Positions 11,207 to 21,578 of a DNA stretch of 64,000 nucleotides are shown here, piece by piece. This stretch comes from Rhizobiaceae bacterium (GTDB lineage Bacteria > Pseudomonadota > Alphaproteobacteria > Rhizobiales > Rhizobiaceae). The notes beneath the pieces are model-generated. The model did no database searches and had not been told where the DNA came from. It saw only the letters and a list, made by a program, of their open reading frames with translations. The stretch spans positions 922,047-986,046 of the forward strand of contig JAEPQK010000001.1 of NCBI GenBank assembly GCA_017640615.1. Reading direction: 5' to 3'. A program made the translations under genes and the position numbers. The first letter of the stretch is position 1. Every line of letters starts with the position of its first letter.

Positions 11207-11233
11207 TTCAAGCTTAAAATTTTTACGCTTGAA
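11207..11233. promoter_or_regulatory. Inverted repeat TTCAAGC-N13-GCTTGAA, candidate MarR operator
   Basis: Perfect 7-base arms (11207-11213 and 11227-11233) around an AT-rich spacer, 63 bases upstream of the first gene of the anthranilate operon, in the 119-base gap after moeA. Size and symmetry suit a MarR dimer. It is the only striking symmetric element in this promoter region. Binding is inferred. Confidence 0.55.
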
Positions 11234-11263
11234 TTGCGGAGAATTGCGCCCTGGTGCCCCGGT

Positions 11264-12472
11264 TTAGCGCAGCATCAGAACCCGGCAAGGCTCACCCGCC
11301 TCGGCGGCTGGCGCATTGGCTTCCCGGATGATTAGGCAGTTTGCATCGGCCAGCGTGCGCAACATGGAGGAATCCTGCGTGCCGAAGGCGGTTGCGACAG
11401 GCTGTCCGTCGCCGCCCGCGATCAGCTTTGCGCGCACATAGTCGCGGCGGTGGTCGTTGGCCTTCATTGCCTGACCGAGCGAGGCGAGGCGGATATCCGG
11501 CTCGAAGGCACGGCCGCCAAGCTTCGCCAGAAGCGGTCGCAGGAAAAGATGGGCGCAGACAAGGCTCGAGACAGGATTGCCGGGCAGGCCGAGCACATGC
11601 GTGTCGCCGAGGGTGCCGACCATTAGCGGTTTGCCGGGGCGCATGGCGATTTTCCAGAAATCGAGCGTCATGCCGAGGCCGGTCAGGACGCCGTGGACAA
11701 GGTCATGATCGCCGACCGACGCGCCGCCCAGCGTGACAATCACGTCTGCGCCGGCTTCGCGGGCTCGATTCACGGCGGCGGCGATCTGCGCCTTATCGTC
11801 GGGCACGATGCCAAGATCGATTGCCACACCGCCATCTACTGAAACAAGCGCGGCTAAACCGTAGCCATTCGACGCAATGATCTGGTCTGGGCCGGGCTTC
11901 GAACCGGGCAGCAGCAATTCATCACCCGTAGCCAGTATCGCGACGCGCGGGCGGGCGACAACCGGCAGCTTCGCGTGATTGGCCGCCGCGGCAAGTGACA
12001 GAGCGGCGGGGTCGAGCATGCGGCCTGCCGGAAGAAGCGCATCGCCTTCGCGAAAATCAAGACCTGCCTTGCGGATATGGCGGCCGGCGGCGGTGCTTTC
12101 CTGCGCCTCGACCTTGCCCTCTTCAGCGACACGCGCATCTTCCTGCAAGAGGATCGTGTCGGCGCCTGGCGGCACCGGCGCGCCGGTGAAAATGCGCACG
12201 GCCTGGCCCGCACCGACGCTGCCTTCAAAGCGGCGGCCGGCGGCCGATTCGCCGATCACGGAGAGTGTCGCGGGGAGGCTGGCGATATCGGCTGCACGCA
12301 GCGCATAACCATCCATCGCCGAGGCATCGAAGGGAGGCTGGGTGCGTTGCGCCGAAATTGGCTCTGCCAGAACGCGGCCGGCGGCTTCGTGCAGTGGAGC
12401 AGTTTCGCCCGGCAACACCGACGCGCCCGCGAGCAGGCGGTTCAGCGCTTCGGTGACGGGCAACAGCGCCAT
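11264..12472 (-). CDS. moeA: Molybdopterin molybdenumtransferase MoeA
   Basis: Inserts molybdenum into adenylylated molybdopterin in the last step of molybdenum cofactor synthesis. The 402-residue length is typical. Motifs in order are the N-terminal PPFDASAMDGYALRA, the ATGDELLLPG segment, SNGYGLAAL, TLGGASVGDHD, MRPGKPLMVG and LGLPGNPVSSLVC, then the C-terminal domain IV. It follows moaC by eight bases, and trpD-trpC-moaC-moeA form one minus-strand operon. Confidence 0.97.
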   Translation of the reverse strand: MALLPVTEALNRLLAGASVLPGETAPLHEAAGRVLAEPISAQRTQPPFDASAMDGYALRAADIASLPATLSVIGESAAGRRFEGSVGAGQAVRIFTGAPVPPGADTILLQEDARVAEEGKVEAQESTAAGRHIRKAGLDFREGDALLPAGRMLDPAALSLAAAANHAKLPVVARPRVAILATGDELLLPGSKPGPDQIIASNGYGLAALVSVDGGVAIDLGIVPDDKAQIAAAVNRAREAGADVIVTLGGASVGDHDLVHGVLTGLGMTLDFWKIAMRPGKPLMVGTLGDTHVLGLPGNPVSSLVCAHLFLRPLLAKLGGRAFEPDIRLASLGQAMKANDHRRDYVRAKLIAGGDGQPVATAFGTQDSSMLRTLADANCLIIREANAPAAEAGEPCRVLMLR

Positions 12473-12480
12473 GGCAAAAC

Positions 12481-12972
12481 CTAGTCCGCTTCGCGCAGAA
12501 AATCGCCGGAGCGCCCGCCGCTTTTTGCGACGAGCCGGATGTCGCCGATAGTCATGGTGCGGTCGACAGCCTTGGCCATGTCATAGATTGTCAGACATGC
12601 GACGCTGACCGCCGTCAGCGCTTCCATCTCGACGCCGGTTTTGCCTGAAACGCGGACTTCGGCCGATACACGCAGTCCGGGCAGGGCGTCGTCGGGTTCG
12701 ATGTCGAGCGTGACCTTGTCGATGAGGAGCGGGTGGCAGAGCGGGATCAGCTCATGCGTTTTCTTCGCGGCCATGATGCCGGCGATGCGCGCGGTGCCGA
12801 GCACGTCGCCCTTCTTGGCATTGCCTTCGAGAATGGTCGTCAGCGTTTCGGCGTGCATCGTCACGCAGCCCTCAGCGCGGGCGTGGCGCACGGTTACGTC
12901 TTTTGCGCCGACATCCACCATATGCGCCTCGCCGGAGCCGCCGATATGGGTGAGCTTGGCGCCACCGGCCAC
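12481..12972 (-). CDS. moaC: Cyclic pyranopterin monophosphate synthase MoaC
   Basis: Catalyses formation of the cyclic pyranopterin from the MoaA product in molybdenum cofactor synthesis. The 163 residues carry [21 protein letters not shown] at the N-terminus, the [15 protein letters not shown] loop and [21 protein letters not shown] with conserved Lys, Glu and Asp residues. The start is a GTG only six bases after the trpC stop codon, so expression is probably coupled to trpC. moeA follows after eight bases. Confidence 0.96.
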   Translation of the reverse strand: MAGGAKLTHIGGSGEAHMVDVGAKDVTVRHARAEGCVTMHAETLTTILEGNAKKGDVLGTARIAGIMAAKKTHELIPLCHPLLIDKVTLDIEPDDALPGLRVSAEVRVSGKTGVEMEALTAVSVACLTIYDMAKAVDRTMTIGDIRLVAKSGGRSGDFLREAD

Positions 12973-12978
12973 GACCCG

Positions 12979-13796
12979 CTACTCCGCCGCCGGGCTGTGT
13001 GCGGCCTCGCCCGTCAGAAGCGCACGGGTCGCTGCTGCCACATCGTCCTGCCGCATCAGGCTTTCGCCGACAAGGAATGTGGTGATGCCGCACTTGGCAA
13101 GCCGCTGGCAGTCGGCGTTGGTGAAGATGCCGCTTTCGCCGACAAGCAGCCGATCGTCGGGAACAAGTGCTGCCAGCCGTTCGGAGGTTTCTAGCGTCGT
13201 CTCGAACGTGCGTAAATTGCGGTTGTTGATGCCGAGCATGCGCGAATTGAGACGCAAGGCGCGTTCAAGCTCCGGCTCGTCATGCACTTCGATCAGGACA
13301 TCCATGCCGAGCGCGAAAGCCTCGTCTTCCAATCGCCGGGCCTCGTCGTCCGACAGGCTCGCCATGATCAGGAGGATGGCGTCCGCACCCCAGGCGCGCG
13401 CCTCATGCACCTGGTAGGTCTCGAACATGAAATCCTTGCGCAGCGCGGGCAGGGCGGTCGCCGCGCGCGCGGCGGTCAGAAATTCCGGTGCGCCCTGGAA
13501 GGAAGGCGTATCGGTCAGAACCGACAAGCAGGCCGCGCCGCCCGCCTCATAGGCTTTCGCGAGCGCCGGAGGATCGAAATCGGCCCGGATCAGTCCCTTG
13601 GAGGGACTCGCCTTCTTCACCTCCGCGATGAGACCGAAGTCGCCTGCCTTCTGCTTGCGTTCCAATGCGGCCAGAAAACCGCGAGGCGCGCCGGCGTCGG
13701 CCGCCAGCGCCTTGAGTTCGGCCAGCGGCACGGCGGCCTGAGCGGCGGCGATCTCTTCGCGCTTGTAAGCCTCGATGCGCTGCAGAATGTCGGCCA

Positions 13797-13800
<4 letters not shown>
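12979..13800 (-). CDS. trpC: Indole-3-glycerol phosphate synthase
   Basis: Closes the pyrrole ring in tryptophan biosynthesis, converting carboxyphenylaminodeoxyribulose phosphate to indole-3-glycerol phosphate. A 273-residue TIM barrel with the conserved [44 protein letters not shown] and VGESGIF segments. Its ATG overlaps the trpD stop (ATGA). Only trpC and trpD are seen; trpE, trpF, trpB and trpA must lie elsewhere. It is monofunctional, without a fused TrpF domain. Confidence 0.97.
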
Positions 13801-14819
<1,019 letters not shown>

Positions 14820-14829
14820 GACGAGCCAC

Positions 14830-16713
14830 CTAGAAGCTCAGCGCCTGGTTGATCGCCGACTGGTTGACGCGGACTTCGTACTTCGCCTGCAACTCTGCAA
14901 CGAGCTGGTCGAGCAGATCGTCTGCCAGACCCTGCGACAGCTGCTGGCGTGTTTCTGCCGCGACTGTATCCGGCCCGGCGCTCGCGGGTTCGAAAACCTC
15001 TGTCACCTTGAAGAGGATTTGCGTGCCGTCGTTTGCGCCGCGTGTCAGCCCGGTTTCGCCGCGTGCCACACCGAACACCGCAGCAACGCCCGAGCGGTCA
15101 AGGTCGAGGTCTTCGCTGTCGCGCTTCAGGCCACGGCGGGTCTTGAGTTCGAGCTCAAGTTCCTCTGCGATCTCGGCGAATGGCCGGCCATCGGCGAGTT
15201 CCTTGCGCAGCGCCTCGGCGCGGGTGGCAAGCTGCGTCGCAGCCTCATCGTCGCGCCAGTCCGCCGTCACCTGATCACGTACCTCATCCAGCGCGCGGTC
15301 GCGGGCCGGAATGACGTCTGTCACTTCGTAGAACAGGAAGCCGGTGGCGCCGATATTGATCGGCGAGTTTTCGATGCTGACATCGGTTTCGAAAACCTCC
15401 GAAAGAAGCTTGCTCTGCTCAGGCAGGTCGACCTCACCGCCGTCGGGCGTGCCGCCGCGGCTGTCGACGGCTTCGACGGTCTCGACGGTGAGCCGCAAGC
15501 GGCCGGCGGCTTCCTGCATGGTTTCGCCGGCAGCGCGGGCGTCTTCGTAAGAATCGTAGACATCGAGCAGCACGTTGGCGGCTTCTTCCAGCGCGATCTC
15601 GCTGCGGATCTTGTCGGACACTTCCGAGAGCGGCTGCACGTTAGCGGGATTGACCTCGGTGACGCGGATGAGCAGGTGGCCGAAATTGCCCTTCACGACG
15701 TCGCTCACTTCTCCCGCCGAGAGGTTGAATGCCACATCTGCAATTGCGGCGTCCGCCACGCGGTCTTCGGCGAATGTGCCGAGCAGAACATCGGCCATGG
15801 TGCGACCCTGCTCGGCGACGATGTCTTCGAAGCTGCTGCCGGCGCGAACCTTGTCTAGCGCGGCCTTGGCGTCATCCTCGGAGCCGAAAACGAGCTGTTC
15901 GATGCGCCGCGTTTCGGCGGTCGTGTAGCGCTCGATGTCATCGTTGTAGCGCGCTTCCACTGCCTCGGGCAGCACCGCCGCCTCGTCGGCAATGTCTTCC
16001 GGTTCGAGCTTGATATAGGCGATGCCGCGATATTCGGGCGCTGCATAACGCTGCTTGTTGGCTTCGAAATACGCGCTCACCTGCGCGTCGGTCGGTTCCG
16101 GAATTGGCTCCACGATTGAGCGGGGGATGACCATCAGTTCCACGGTGCGGTCCTCGCCCTGATAGAGCGCAACGGCCCGCAGATATGCGTCCGGGGTACG
16201 GAGCCCTTCCGTCGCTGCTTCCACGATCTGCTGGCGGATCGCGACCTTTTCGCGGTTGCGCAGATAGTCCTCCGGCCGCATGCCGACCTGGCGCAGCACA
16301 TACTCGAACTGCTGTCGGTCGAAGCGGCCGTCGGGGCCATGAAATGCAGGGTCCTCGGCGGTCAGTTGCGCAAGCCGGTCCTCGGAAAGGCCGAGTTGCA
16401 TCTGCGACGCCTGCTCATCGAGCACCGCTCCGGCGATGAGCTGCGACAGCACCTGTTGATCGATGCCGAGTGCGGTCGCCTGTTCGCGCGTCAGTCGGGT
16501 ACCGAACTGGCGCGACATGACGTTGAGCTGGCGGTCATAGGCGAGGCGGTAGTCGGTGATCGACACGGCGGTATCGCCTGCGGTCAGCACGTTGTTTCCC
16601 GGACCGCCGAAAATCGAACCGGAAATGCCCCACACGGCGAAGCTGAGAATGAGAAGACCCAGGAGCAGCTTTGCAACCCAGGTGGTTGCGGCTTGGCGAA
16701 GAGTGTCGAGCAT
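14830..16713 (-). CDS. SurA/PpiD-type periplasmic peptidyl-prolyl isomerase/chaperone
   Basis: Inner-membrane-anchored periplasmic folding factor of 627 residues. A single N-terminal membrane segment (about residues 12-33, [20 protein letters not shown]) follows the positive [15 protein letters not shown]. The SurA-N region covers about residues 40-170, and a parvulin-like region lies near 255-375, including [10 protein letters not shown]. The tail ends in [12 protein letters not shown]. The layout matches PpiD rather than SurA, which has a cleaved signal and two parvulin domains. It is the first gene of the trpD-trpC-moaC-moeA strand and divergent from tpiA, the arrangement I recall from other Hyphomicrobiales. 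Confidence 0.88.
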   Translation of the reverse strand: MLDTLRQAATTWVAKLLLGLLILSFAVWGISGSIFGGPGNNVLTAGDTAVSITDYRLAYDRQLNVMSRQFGTRLTREQATALGIDQQVLSQLIAGAVLDEQASQMQLGLSEDRLAQLTAEDPAFHGPDGRFDRQQFEYVLRQVGMRPEDYLRNREKVAIRQQIVEAATEGLRTPDAYLRAVALYQGEDRTVELMVIPRSIVEPIPEPTDAQVSAYFEANKQRYAAPEYRGIAYIKLEPEDIADEAAVLPEAVEARYNDDIERYTTAETRRIEQLVFGSEDDAKAALDKVRAGSSFEDIVAEQGRTMADVLLGTFAEDRVADAAIADVAFNLSAGEVSDVVKGNFGHLLIRVTEVNPANVQPLSEVSDKIRSEIALEEAANVLLDVYDSYEDARAAGETMQEAAGRLRLTVETVEAVDSRGGTPDGGEVDLPEQSKLLSEVFETDVSIENSPINIGATGFLFYEVTDVIPARDRALDEVRDQVTADWRDDEAATQLATRAEALRKELADGRPFAEIAEELELELKTRRGLKRDSEDLDLDRSGVAAVFGVARGETGLTRGANDGTQILFKVTEVFEPASAGPDTVAAETRQQLSQGLADDLLDQLVAELQAKYEVRVNQSAINQALSF

Positions 16714-16856
16714 GAATTACCGGTTTACCGTCGAAAATGATGGAAAAGAGGGCAATAGCGCCCTTGCCGGCCAGTGTCGATTGCTTTGTGGCACGTTTTT
16801 GGTAGTCAGGCGCGGCACGCGGACCGGGAAGGTTCGCGAATTGGAGGAGTTTGTCG

Positions 16857-17621
16857 ATGACGCCCGGAATTCGCCCGCTGGTTGCCGGTAACTGGAAAAT
16901 GAACGGCTTGTCGTCGTCGCTCGGCGAACTGACGCTGATCGGGCAGGGCTTCATGAAAGGGCTCGATACGGAAGCCGATGCACTGATCTGCGTGCCGGCA
17001 ACGCTTCTGGCGCGCGCGGCCGAGGTGTTGGCTAGCACGCCCGTGGCTGCCGGTGGCGAGGATTGCCATTTCAACGCCAGCGGCGCGCATACAGGCGATG
17101 TCTCGGCAGAAATGCTCAAGGATGCCGGCGCCAGCCATGTGATCGTTGGCCATTCCGAGCGCCGCGCCGACCATGGCGAAACGGACTCGCTCGTGGCGCA
17201 AAAGGCCGAGGCCGGGTGGCGCGCAGGGCTCGTGTCGATTATTTGCATTGGCGAAACAATTGAGGAGCGCGACGCCGGTCGCACGCTCGACGTGCTTTCC
17301 ACCCAGATCGAAGGATCGGTGCCTGCCGCCGCTACGCCGGAGAATACGGTGGTTGCCTATGAGCCGGTCTGGGCGATCGGCACCGGTCTGACGCCGACGG
17401 CTGACGATGTTGCGAAGGCGCATGCGCATATCCGCGCGCGGCTTGCCGAAAAGCTTGGAGACGGGTCCGACAAAATGCGGCTGCTCTATGGCGGCTCGGT
17501 CAAACCGGCCAACGCTTTGGAGCTCCTCTCGGTGGCGAATGTCGATGGCGCGTTGATTGGCGGAGCCAGCCTGAAAGCGGCCGACTTTCTGGGGATCGCA
17601 GAAGCTTACAGGCAGATGTAG
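16857..17621 (+). CDS. tpiA: Triosephosphate isomerase
   Basis: Interconverts dihydroxyacetone phosphate and glyceraldehyde 3-phosphate. The 254 residues carry the signatures [18 protein letters not shown] with the electrophilic histidine, [13 protein letters not shown] with the catalytic glutamate, and [11 protein letters not shown]. The ATG at 16857 is preceded by GGAGG at nine bases; a TTG two codons upstream is less likely. It diverges from the peptidyl-prolyl isomerase gene across about 140 bases and is followed by secG. Confidence 0.97.
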   Translation: MTPGIRPLVAGNWKMNGLSSSLGELTLIGQGFMKGLDTEADALICVPATLLARAAEVLASTPVAAGGEDCHFNASGAHTGDVSAEMLKDAGASHVIVGHSERRADHGETDSLVAQKAEAGWRAGLVSIICIGETIEERDAGRTLDVLSTQIEGSVPAAATPENTVVAYEPVWAIGTGLTPTADDVAKAHAHIRARLAEKLGDGSDKMRLLYGGSVKPANALELLSVANVDGALIGGASLKAADFLGIAEAYRQM

Positions 17622-17633
17622 CGCTCCCGTTCG

Positions 17634-17658
17634 GGGCGACATTGCAAAAATGTCGCCC
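17634..17658 (+). terminator. Perfect 10-bp hairpin after tpiA
   Basis: GGGCGACATT-GCAAA-AATGTCGCCC, 13 bases after the tpiA stop. The stem is strong but no U-run follows, so it may stabilise the 3' end or partly terminate transcription before secG. Confidence 0.5.
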
Positions 17659-17774
17659 ACAAACCATATCCGACCAAGCCATCGGGACTTGGAAAAGCCA
17701 CGAAATGCGTATATTCCGCCGCCCGAACCATTAGCGGCGCATCGCCGCCCGCAAAAAGCTTCCGGAAATTCGAT

Positions 17775-18134
17775 ATGGAAACCATCGTTATCGTCATTCA
17801 CCTGCTTGTCGTCGTCGCACTTGTCGGCGTCGTGCTGCTCCAGCGTTCCGAGGGCGGCGGGCTCGGTATCGGTGGCGGTTCCGGCTTCATGACGGCGCGT
17901 GGCGCGGCTAACGCGCTGACGCGCACCACCGGTTTCCTGGCCGTTGCGTTTTTCGCGACTTCGCTGACGCTGTCGATCATCGCGCGTTATGGTGCGCAGC
18001 CGGCCGACATTCTGGAGCGTCTGCCCCAAACCGGCGGCACCGAGCAGAGCGGCGGCATTCTCGACCAGCTCGGCGGCAATGACGTTCCGGCCGAATCCGC
18101 ACCTGCGGAAGAGCCCGCGATCCCCAATAACTAA
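17775..18134 (+). CDS. secG: Preprotein translocase subunit SecG
   Basis: Small subunit of the SecYEG translocon in the inner membrane. The 119 residues contain two membrane segments (about residues 3-20 and 55-73) joined by the conserved loop LLQRSEGGGLGIGGGSGFMTARG, then an acidic, low-complexity cytoplasmic tail. It lies 153 bases after tpiA. In the relatives I know, pyrG follows secG; here an L,D-transpeptidase gene follows instead. Confidence 0.95.
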   Translation: METIVIVIHLLVVVALVGVVLLQRSEGGGLGIGGGSGFMTARGAANALTRTTGFLAVAFFATSLTLSIIARYGAQPADILERLPQTGGTEQSGGILDQLGGNDVPAESAPAEEPAIPNN

Positions 18135-18150
18135 GGCGTTTTGCCCTCGT

Positions 18151-18179
18151 CGCCTGCCGTTACCCAACGGCAACAGGCG
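18151..18179 (+). terminator. Hairpin after secG
   Basis: CGCCTGCCGTT and AACGG-CAA-CAGGCG form an 11-pair stem with a three-base bulge and an ACCC loop, starting 17 bases after the secG stop. No clear U-run follows, so termination is only probable. Confidence 0.4.
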
Positions 18180-18326
18180 GCGACTTCACGCAAAATTTCT
18201 CGCCGGTGAGCCACTCCAGCCTTGAGCAGTATAGCGGCTCGGCGCTATGAAACTGCATGTGTCGGCGCGGCGGTCGCTTGCCGATCAGCTGCCGTATCCG
18301 CGCGATTCCGGTTTTGGGGCGAGGCC

Positions 18327-19046
18327 ATGCTTATTCGCAAGTTCACACTGTTTGGCGTTTTTCTGGCGATTTCCGCGCTGCTGGCTGGTCCGGCGAGCGC
18401 CAATGACGATGCGGCCTATGAAGTTGCCGTCGTGAACAAGGGCGAATTACGCAGCGAGGTTTACGAGTCCAAGGGGCTGTTCAGTAGCCTGTTTGGCGGC
18501 AAGAAGGAGCTGCTGCCGGAAACCAAGGAACTCGACAAGGCGCTGGATGCCAAGAACAAGAAGCGACGCTTCAAAGTCAAGGAATCCTTCGAGCCGCAGA
18601 GCGTCAAGTTTCAGAGCAAATATCGCCGCGGCACGATCGTCATCGATCCGAAGAATAAATACCTCTACCTGATCGAAGGCTACAACAGCGCTCGCCGTTA
18701 TGCGATTGCGGTTGGTCGCGAGGGGCTGGGTTTTTCCGGCACAGCGACAGTGGGCGACAAGCAAGAATGGCCGCGCTGGACGCCGACCAAGGACATGCAG
18801 AAGCGCGAGCCACGCAAATATGGGCGCTACAAGGACGGCATGGACGGCGGTGTGAACAACCCGCTCGGTGCGCGCGCGATTTACCTCTACCAGGGCAAGC
18901 GCGACACCCATATCCGCATCCACGGCACGAACCAGCCGCAGACGATCGGCACCGCCTCGTCAAATGGCTGCTTCCGCATGATCAACGATCATGTCATCGA
19001 CCTCTACAAGCGCGTGCGCATGGGCACGCAGGTCGTGGTTCTCTAG
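18327..19046 (+). CDS. L,D-transpeptidase (YkuD domain), exported
   Basis: Periplasmic enzyme of the YkuD/ErfK family that forms 3-3 peptidoglycan crosslinks or attaches proteins to peptidoglycan. The 239 residues start with a signal peptide (MLIRKFTLFGVFLAISALLAGPASA). A spacer rich in Lys and Glu follows, and the catalytic domain covers about residues 95-238. The catalytic signature HGTNQPQTIG-TASSNGCFRM has His199 and the nucleophile Cys215. The ATG at 18327 is chosen because it starts the signal peptide and follows GGGGCGAGG; the open frame extends 35 codons upstream without such features. It converges on radC. Confidence 0.93.
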   Translation: MLIRKFTLFGVFLAISALLAGPASANDDAAYEVAVVNKGELRSEVYESKGLFSSLFGGKKELLPETKELDKALDAKNKKRRFKVKESFEPQSVKFQSKYRRGTIVIDPKNKYLYLIEGYNSARRYAIAVGREGLGFSGTATVGDKQEWPRWTPTKDMQKREPRKYGRYKDGMDGGVNNPLGARAIYLYQGKRDTHIRIHGTNQPQTIGTASSNGCFRMINDHVIDLYKRVRMGTQVVVL

Positions 19047-19084
19047 GCGCCAAGCCTTCATTTATGTGAAATCGGCTGGGCAGC

Positions 19085-19816
19085 TCAGATGTACTGGCTG
19101 CCCTTCATGCTCGTGTGCCCGTCGCGGCCGATGATGATGTGATCGTGCACGGTGATACCCAGCGGCGTCGCCGTGTTGATGATGGTGTGCGTCATATCGA
19201 TATCGGCGCGAGACGGCGTTGGGTCGCCAGACGGATGATTGTGCACGAGGATGATCGCGGTGGCTGACAGTTCCAGCGCGCGGCGCACGATTTCGCGGGG
19301 ATAGACGGGCGTGTGGTCAACCGTGCCGGTCTGCTGAACCTCGTCTGCGATAAGCAGGTTCTTGCGGTCCAGAAACAGAATACGGAACTGCTCTCGCGGC
19401 TCGAACGCCATCGCCGCGCGGCAATAGTTGATCACCTCCGCCCATGACGACAACACCTGGCGGCTGGCAATTGCACCGCGCGCCATACGCTCGGCTGCCG
19501 CGGCAAAGACTTTGATTTCAAGCGCGGCCGTCTTGCCGATGCCCTCCACTTCCTGAAGCAAATTTAGCGGCGCGCCAAGCACCTCAGGGAAGGAGCCGAA
19601 GCGGGCAAGCAGTGCCTTCGCGGTCGCTTTGGTGTCGGCGCGCGGGATGATGCGAAACAGCATCAGCTCAAGTAGCTCGTAGTCCTGAAGGCCGGAGGCG
19701 CCATCCTTGGCGAAACGGTCGCGCAGGCGCTGGCGGTGGCCATGATAATGCGGTTTGGGCGCTTGTGCCGGGCGGGAGGGCATTTCGGCGAAAAACTGCT
19801 TCTCGTCGTCCGTCAT
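19085..19816 (-). CDS. radC: RadC/YsaA-type JAB-domain protein
   Basis: A 243-residue RadC-family protein. The N-terminal half has a helix-hairpin-helix-like segment ([13 protein letters not shown]) and the C-terminal half a JAMM metallopeptidase-like domain with [16 protein letters not shown], giving the His-x-His...Asp zinc motif. The family was named for a supposed repair role, later attributed in E. coli to a recG allele; its true function is unknown. It is monocistronic here, between the L,D-transpeptidase and map. Confidence 0.93.
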   Translation of the reverse strand: MTDDEKQFFAEMPSRPAQAPKPHYHGHRQRLRDRFAKDGASGLQDYELLELMLFRIIPRADTKATAKALLARFGSFPEVLGAPLNLLQEVEGIGKTAALEIKVFAAAAERMARGAIASRQVLSSWAEVINYCRAAMAFEPREQFRILFLDRKNLLIADEVQQTGTVDHTPVYPREIVRRALELSATAIILVHNHPSGDPTPSRADIDMTHTIINTATPLGITVHDHIIIGRDGHTSMKGSQYI

Positions 19817-19879
19817 GCTCGCCCGTGCCTGCTGTCAAAGCTGAAAACGATTAATTCGTAACGCGTTAAGTCAAATTTC

Positions 19880-20704
19880 TCACGTAAGCCCCGGCCGGTC
19901 CAAGCCGCCGGGCGAAAGTGTGAAAACTTCACAGCCGTCCTTCGTCACGCCAACAGTGTGCTCATATTGCGCCGACAGAGAGCGGTCGCGCGTCACGGCC
20001 GTCCAGCCATCGGAAAGCACCTTCACCTGCGGGCGACCGAGATTGATCATCGGCTCGATGGTGAAGATCATGCCCTCACGCATCTCCACGCCTTCCTGGG
20101 GGGAGCCATAATGCAGGATGTTCGGCGCATCGTGGAACAGGGCGCCGACGCCGTGGCCGCAGAAATCGCGCACCACCGAGCAGCGCTGCGCTTCGGCAAA
20201 GGTCTGGATCGCTGCCCCGATTGCGCCGGTGCGAGCACCCGGTTTCACGGCTGCGACGCCGCGCATCAGGCATTCATGTGTGACTTCGAGCAGGCGCTCG
20301 GCGGCGCGCTTGATGTTGCCGACCGGATACATGCGGCTTGAATCGCCGTGCCAGCCATCGAGGATATATGTGACGTCGATGTTTACGATATCGCCGTCGC
20401 GCAGCGGCTTTTCGTCGGGAATGCCGTGACAAACCACATGATTGATCGAGGTGCAGGAGGATTTCGTGTAGCCGCGATAATTCAGCGTCGCAGGTATCGC
20501 GCCGTGATCCATGCCGAACTCGAAGATGAAGCGGTCGATGTCAGCGGTTGGCAGCCCGGGGCGTACCATGCCGGCCAACTCATCCAGCGCGCGCGCGGTC
20601 AGGTTGCATGCCTTGCGCATGCCCTCAAAGGCATCCTCGCCATAGAGCCTTATCTGGCCCGTATTGCGCGAGGGCGCGACGTCGGCTTCGACATAAGTGA
20701 CCAT
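19880..20704 (-). CDS. map: Type I methionine aminopeptidase
   Basis: Removes the initiator methionine from nascent proteins. The 274 residues show the dimetal site in order: NYRGYTKSSCTSINHVVCHG with the substrate-side His, VNIDVTYILDGWHGD with two Asp ligands, CGHGVGALFHDAPNI with the His ligand, FTIEPMINLG with Glu, and QYEHTVGVT with the second Glu. Translation is set to MVTYVEADV because GGAAGG precedes it at a good distance; the frame is open 69 codons further upstream with no family similarity. Confidence 0.96.
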   Translation of the reverse strand: MVTYVEADVAPSRNTGQIRLYGEDAFEGMRKACNLTARALDELAGMVRPGLPTADIDRFIFEFGMDHGAIPATLNYRGYTKSSCTSINHVVCHGIPDEKPLRDGDIVNIDVTYILDGWHGDSSRMYPVGNIKRAAERLLEVTHECLMRGVAAVKPGARTGAIGAAIQTFAEAQRCSVVRDFCGHGVGALFHDAPNILHYGSPQEGVEMREGMIFTIEPMINLGRPQVKVLSDGWTAVTRDRSLSAQYEHTVGVTKDGCEVFTLSPGGLDRPGLT

Positions 20705-20807
20705 CGGGGACCTTCCGGTTGCGCGCCGTTCGCCCGCGGCGCGCCCCTGATTTGGCATCAGATGGCTGCCGCCGCAAGTCCCGGCACGGCGCGACCGGCC
20801 AGGCAGC

Positions 20808-21578
20808 TTAGTCCAGCTCGACCCAGACGGGCGCGTGATCGCTCGCGCCTTCCAGCCCGCGTATGTCGCGGTCGACGCCGGCATCGATGAGACGGTCGCG
20901 CAGATTTGCACTCAGGAGCAGGTGATCGAGCCGCAGGCCGGCATCGCGTTGCCAGCGGTTTCGCCGGTAGTGCCAGAACGTATAGATGCGTTCGTCGGGG
21001 TTCAGATGCCGCAGCGCATCGGTCCAGCTCCTGCCGACCATCTTGCGGTACGCGGCGCGGCTCTGCGGTTGGATCAGTGCGTCGTCGTTCCAGGATTTGG
21101 TCTCGTAGATATCGAGCTCGGTCGGCGCGACATTGTAGTCGCCGGCAAGCACTACAGGCGCGCCGGTCTTGCGCAACGCGGCCGCGTGTCGGGAAAGCCG
21201 ATCCAGCCAGGCGAGCTTGTAGTCGAATTTGGGACCGGGCTGCGGGTTGCCGTTGGGCGCATAGATCGAAGCGATCAGCACGCCGCGCACCGCAGCCTCA
21301 ATGTAGCGCGCCTGCCGGTCGCCATCGTCGCCGGGCAGGGCGGTTCGCGTCAGCACCGGATCGCCGATGCGCGACAGGATGGCTACGCCGTTCCAGCTTC
21401 GCTGCCCCTGCCAAACAGCCGAATAGCCGGCTTTCTCGATGGCATCGAGCGGGAACGCGTCCTGTTCGGCCTTCAGTTCCTGCAGGCAGACGACGTCGGG
21501 CTGGGAAAGCTCGAGCCAGTGCAGCAGATTGGCGAGGCGTTTGTTGACGTTGTTGATGTTGAAGGTGGCGATCTTCAT
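20808..21578 (-). CDS. xthA: Exodeoxyribonuclease III
   Basis: Apurinic/apyrimidinic endonuclease and 3' exonuclease of the ExoIII family, 256 residues. Motifs are MKIATFNINNVNKRL, LQELKAEQDAFP with the metal-binding Glu, IYAPNGNPQPGPKFDYKL, LAGDYNVAPTELD with Asp and Asn, and the C-terminal SDHAPVWVEL. Its ATG overlaps the hydrolase stop (ATGA), placing it last in the minus-strand ligD-ku operon. A nuclease that cleans blocked 3' ends would complement end joining, but that functional link is inferred only from position. Confidence 0.95.
   Translation of the reverse strand: MKIATFNINNVNKRLANLLHWLELSQPDVVCLQELKAEQDAFPLDAIEKAGYSAVWQGQRSWNGVAILSRIGDPVLTRTALPGDDGDRQARYIEAAVRGVLIASIYAPNGNPQPGPKFDYKLAWLDRLSRHAAALRKTGAPVVLAGDYNVAPTELDIYETKSWNDDALIQPQSRAAYRKMVGRSWTDALRHLNPDERIYTFWHYRRNRWQRDAGLRLDHLLLSANLRDRLIDAGVDRDIRGLEGASDHAPVWVELD

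Noticed and set aside
8961..11267. 768-codon open frame antisense to the 2-aminobenzoyl-CoA monooxygenase/reductase gene
   Set aside because: Caused by GC-rich codon use. The opposite strand has a full two-domain flavoenzyme with conserved motifs, while the antisense frame has no recognisable domain or ribosome site.
16806..18173. 455-codon minus-strand open frame over tpiA and secG
   Set aside because: It spans two well-supported genes on the plus strand and has low-complexity, Arg-rich translation.
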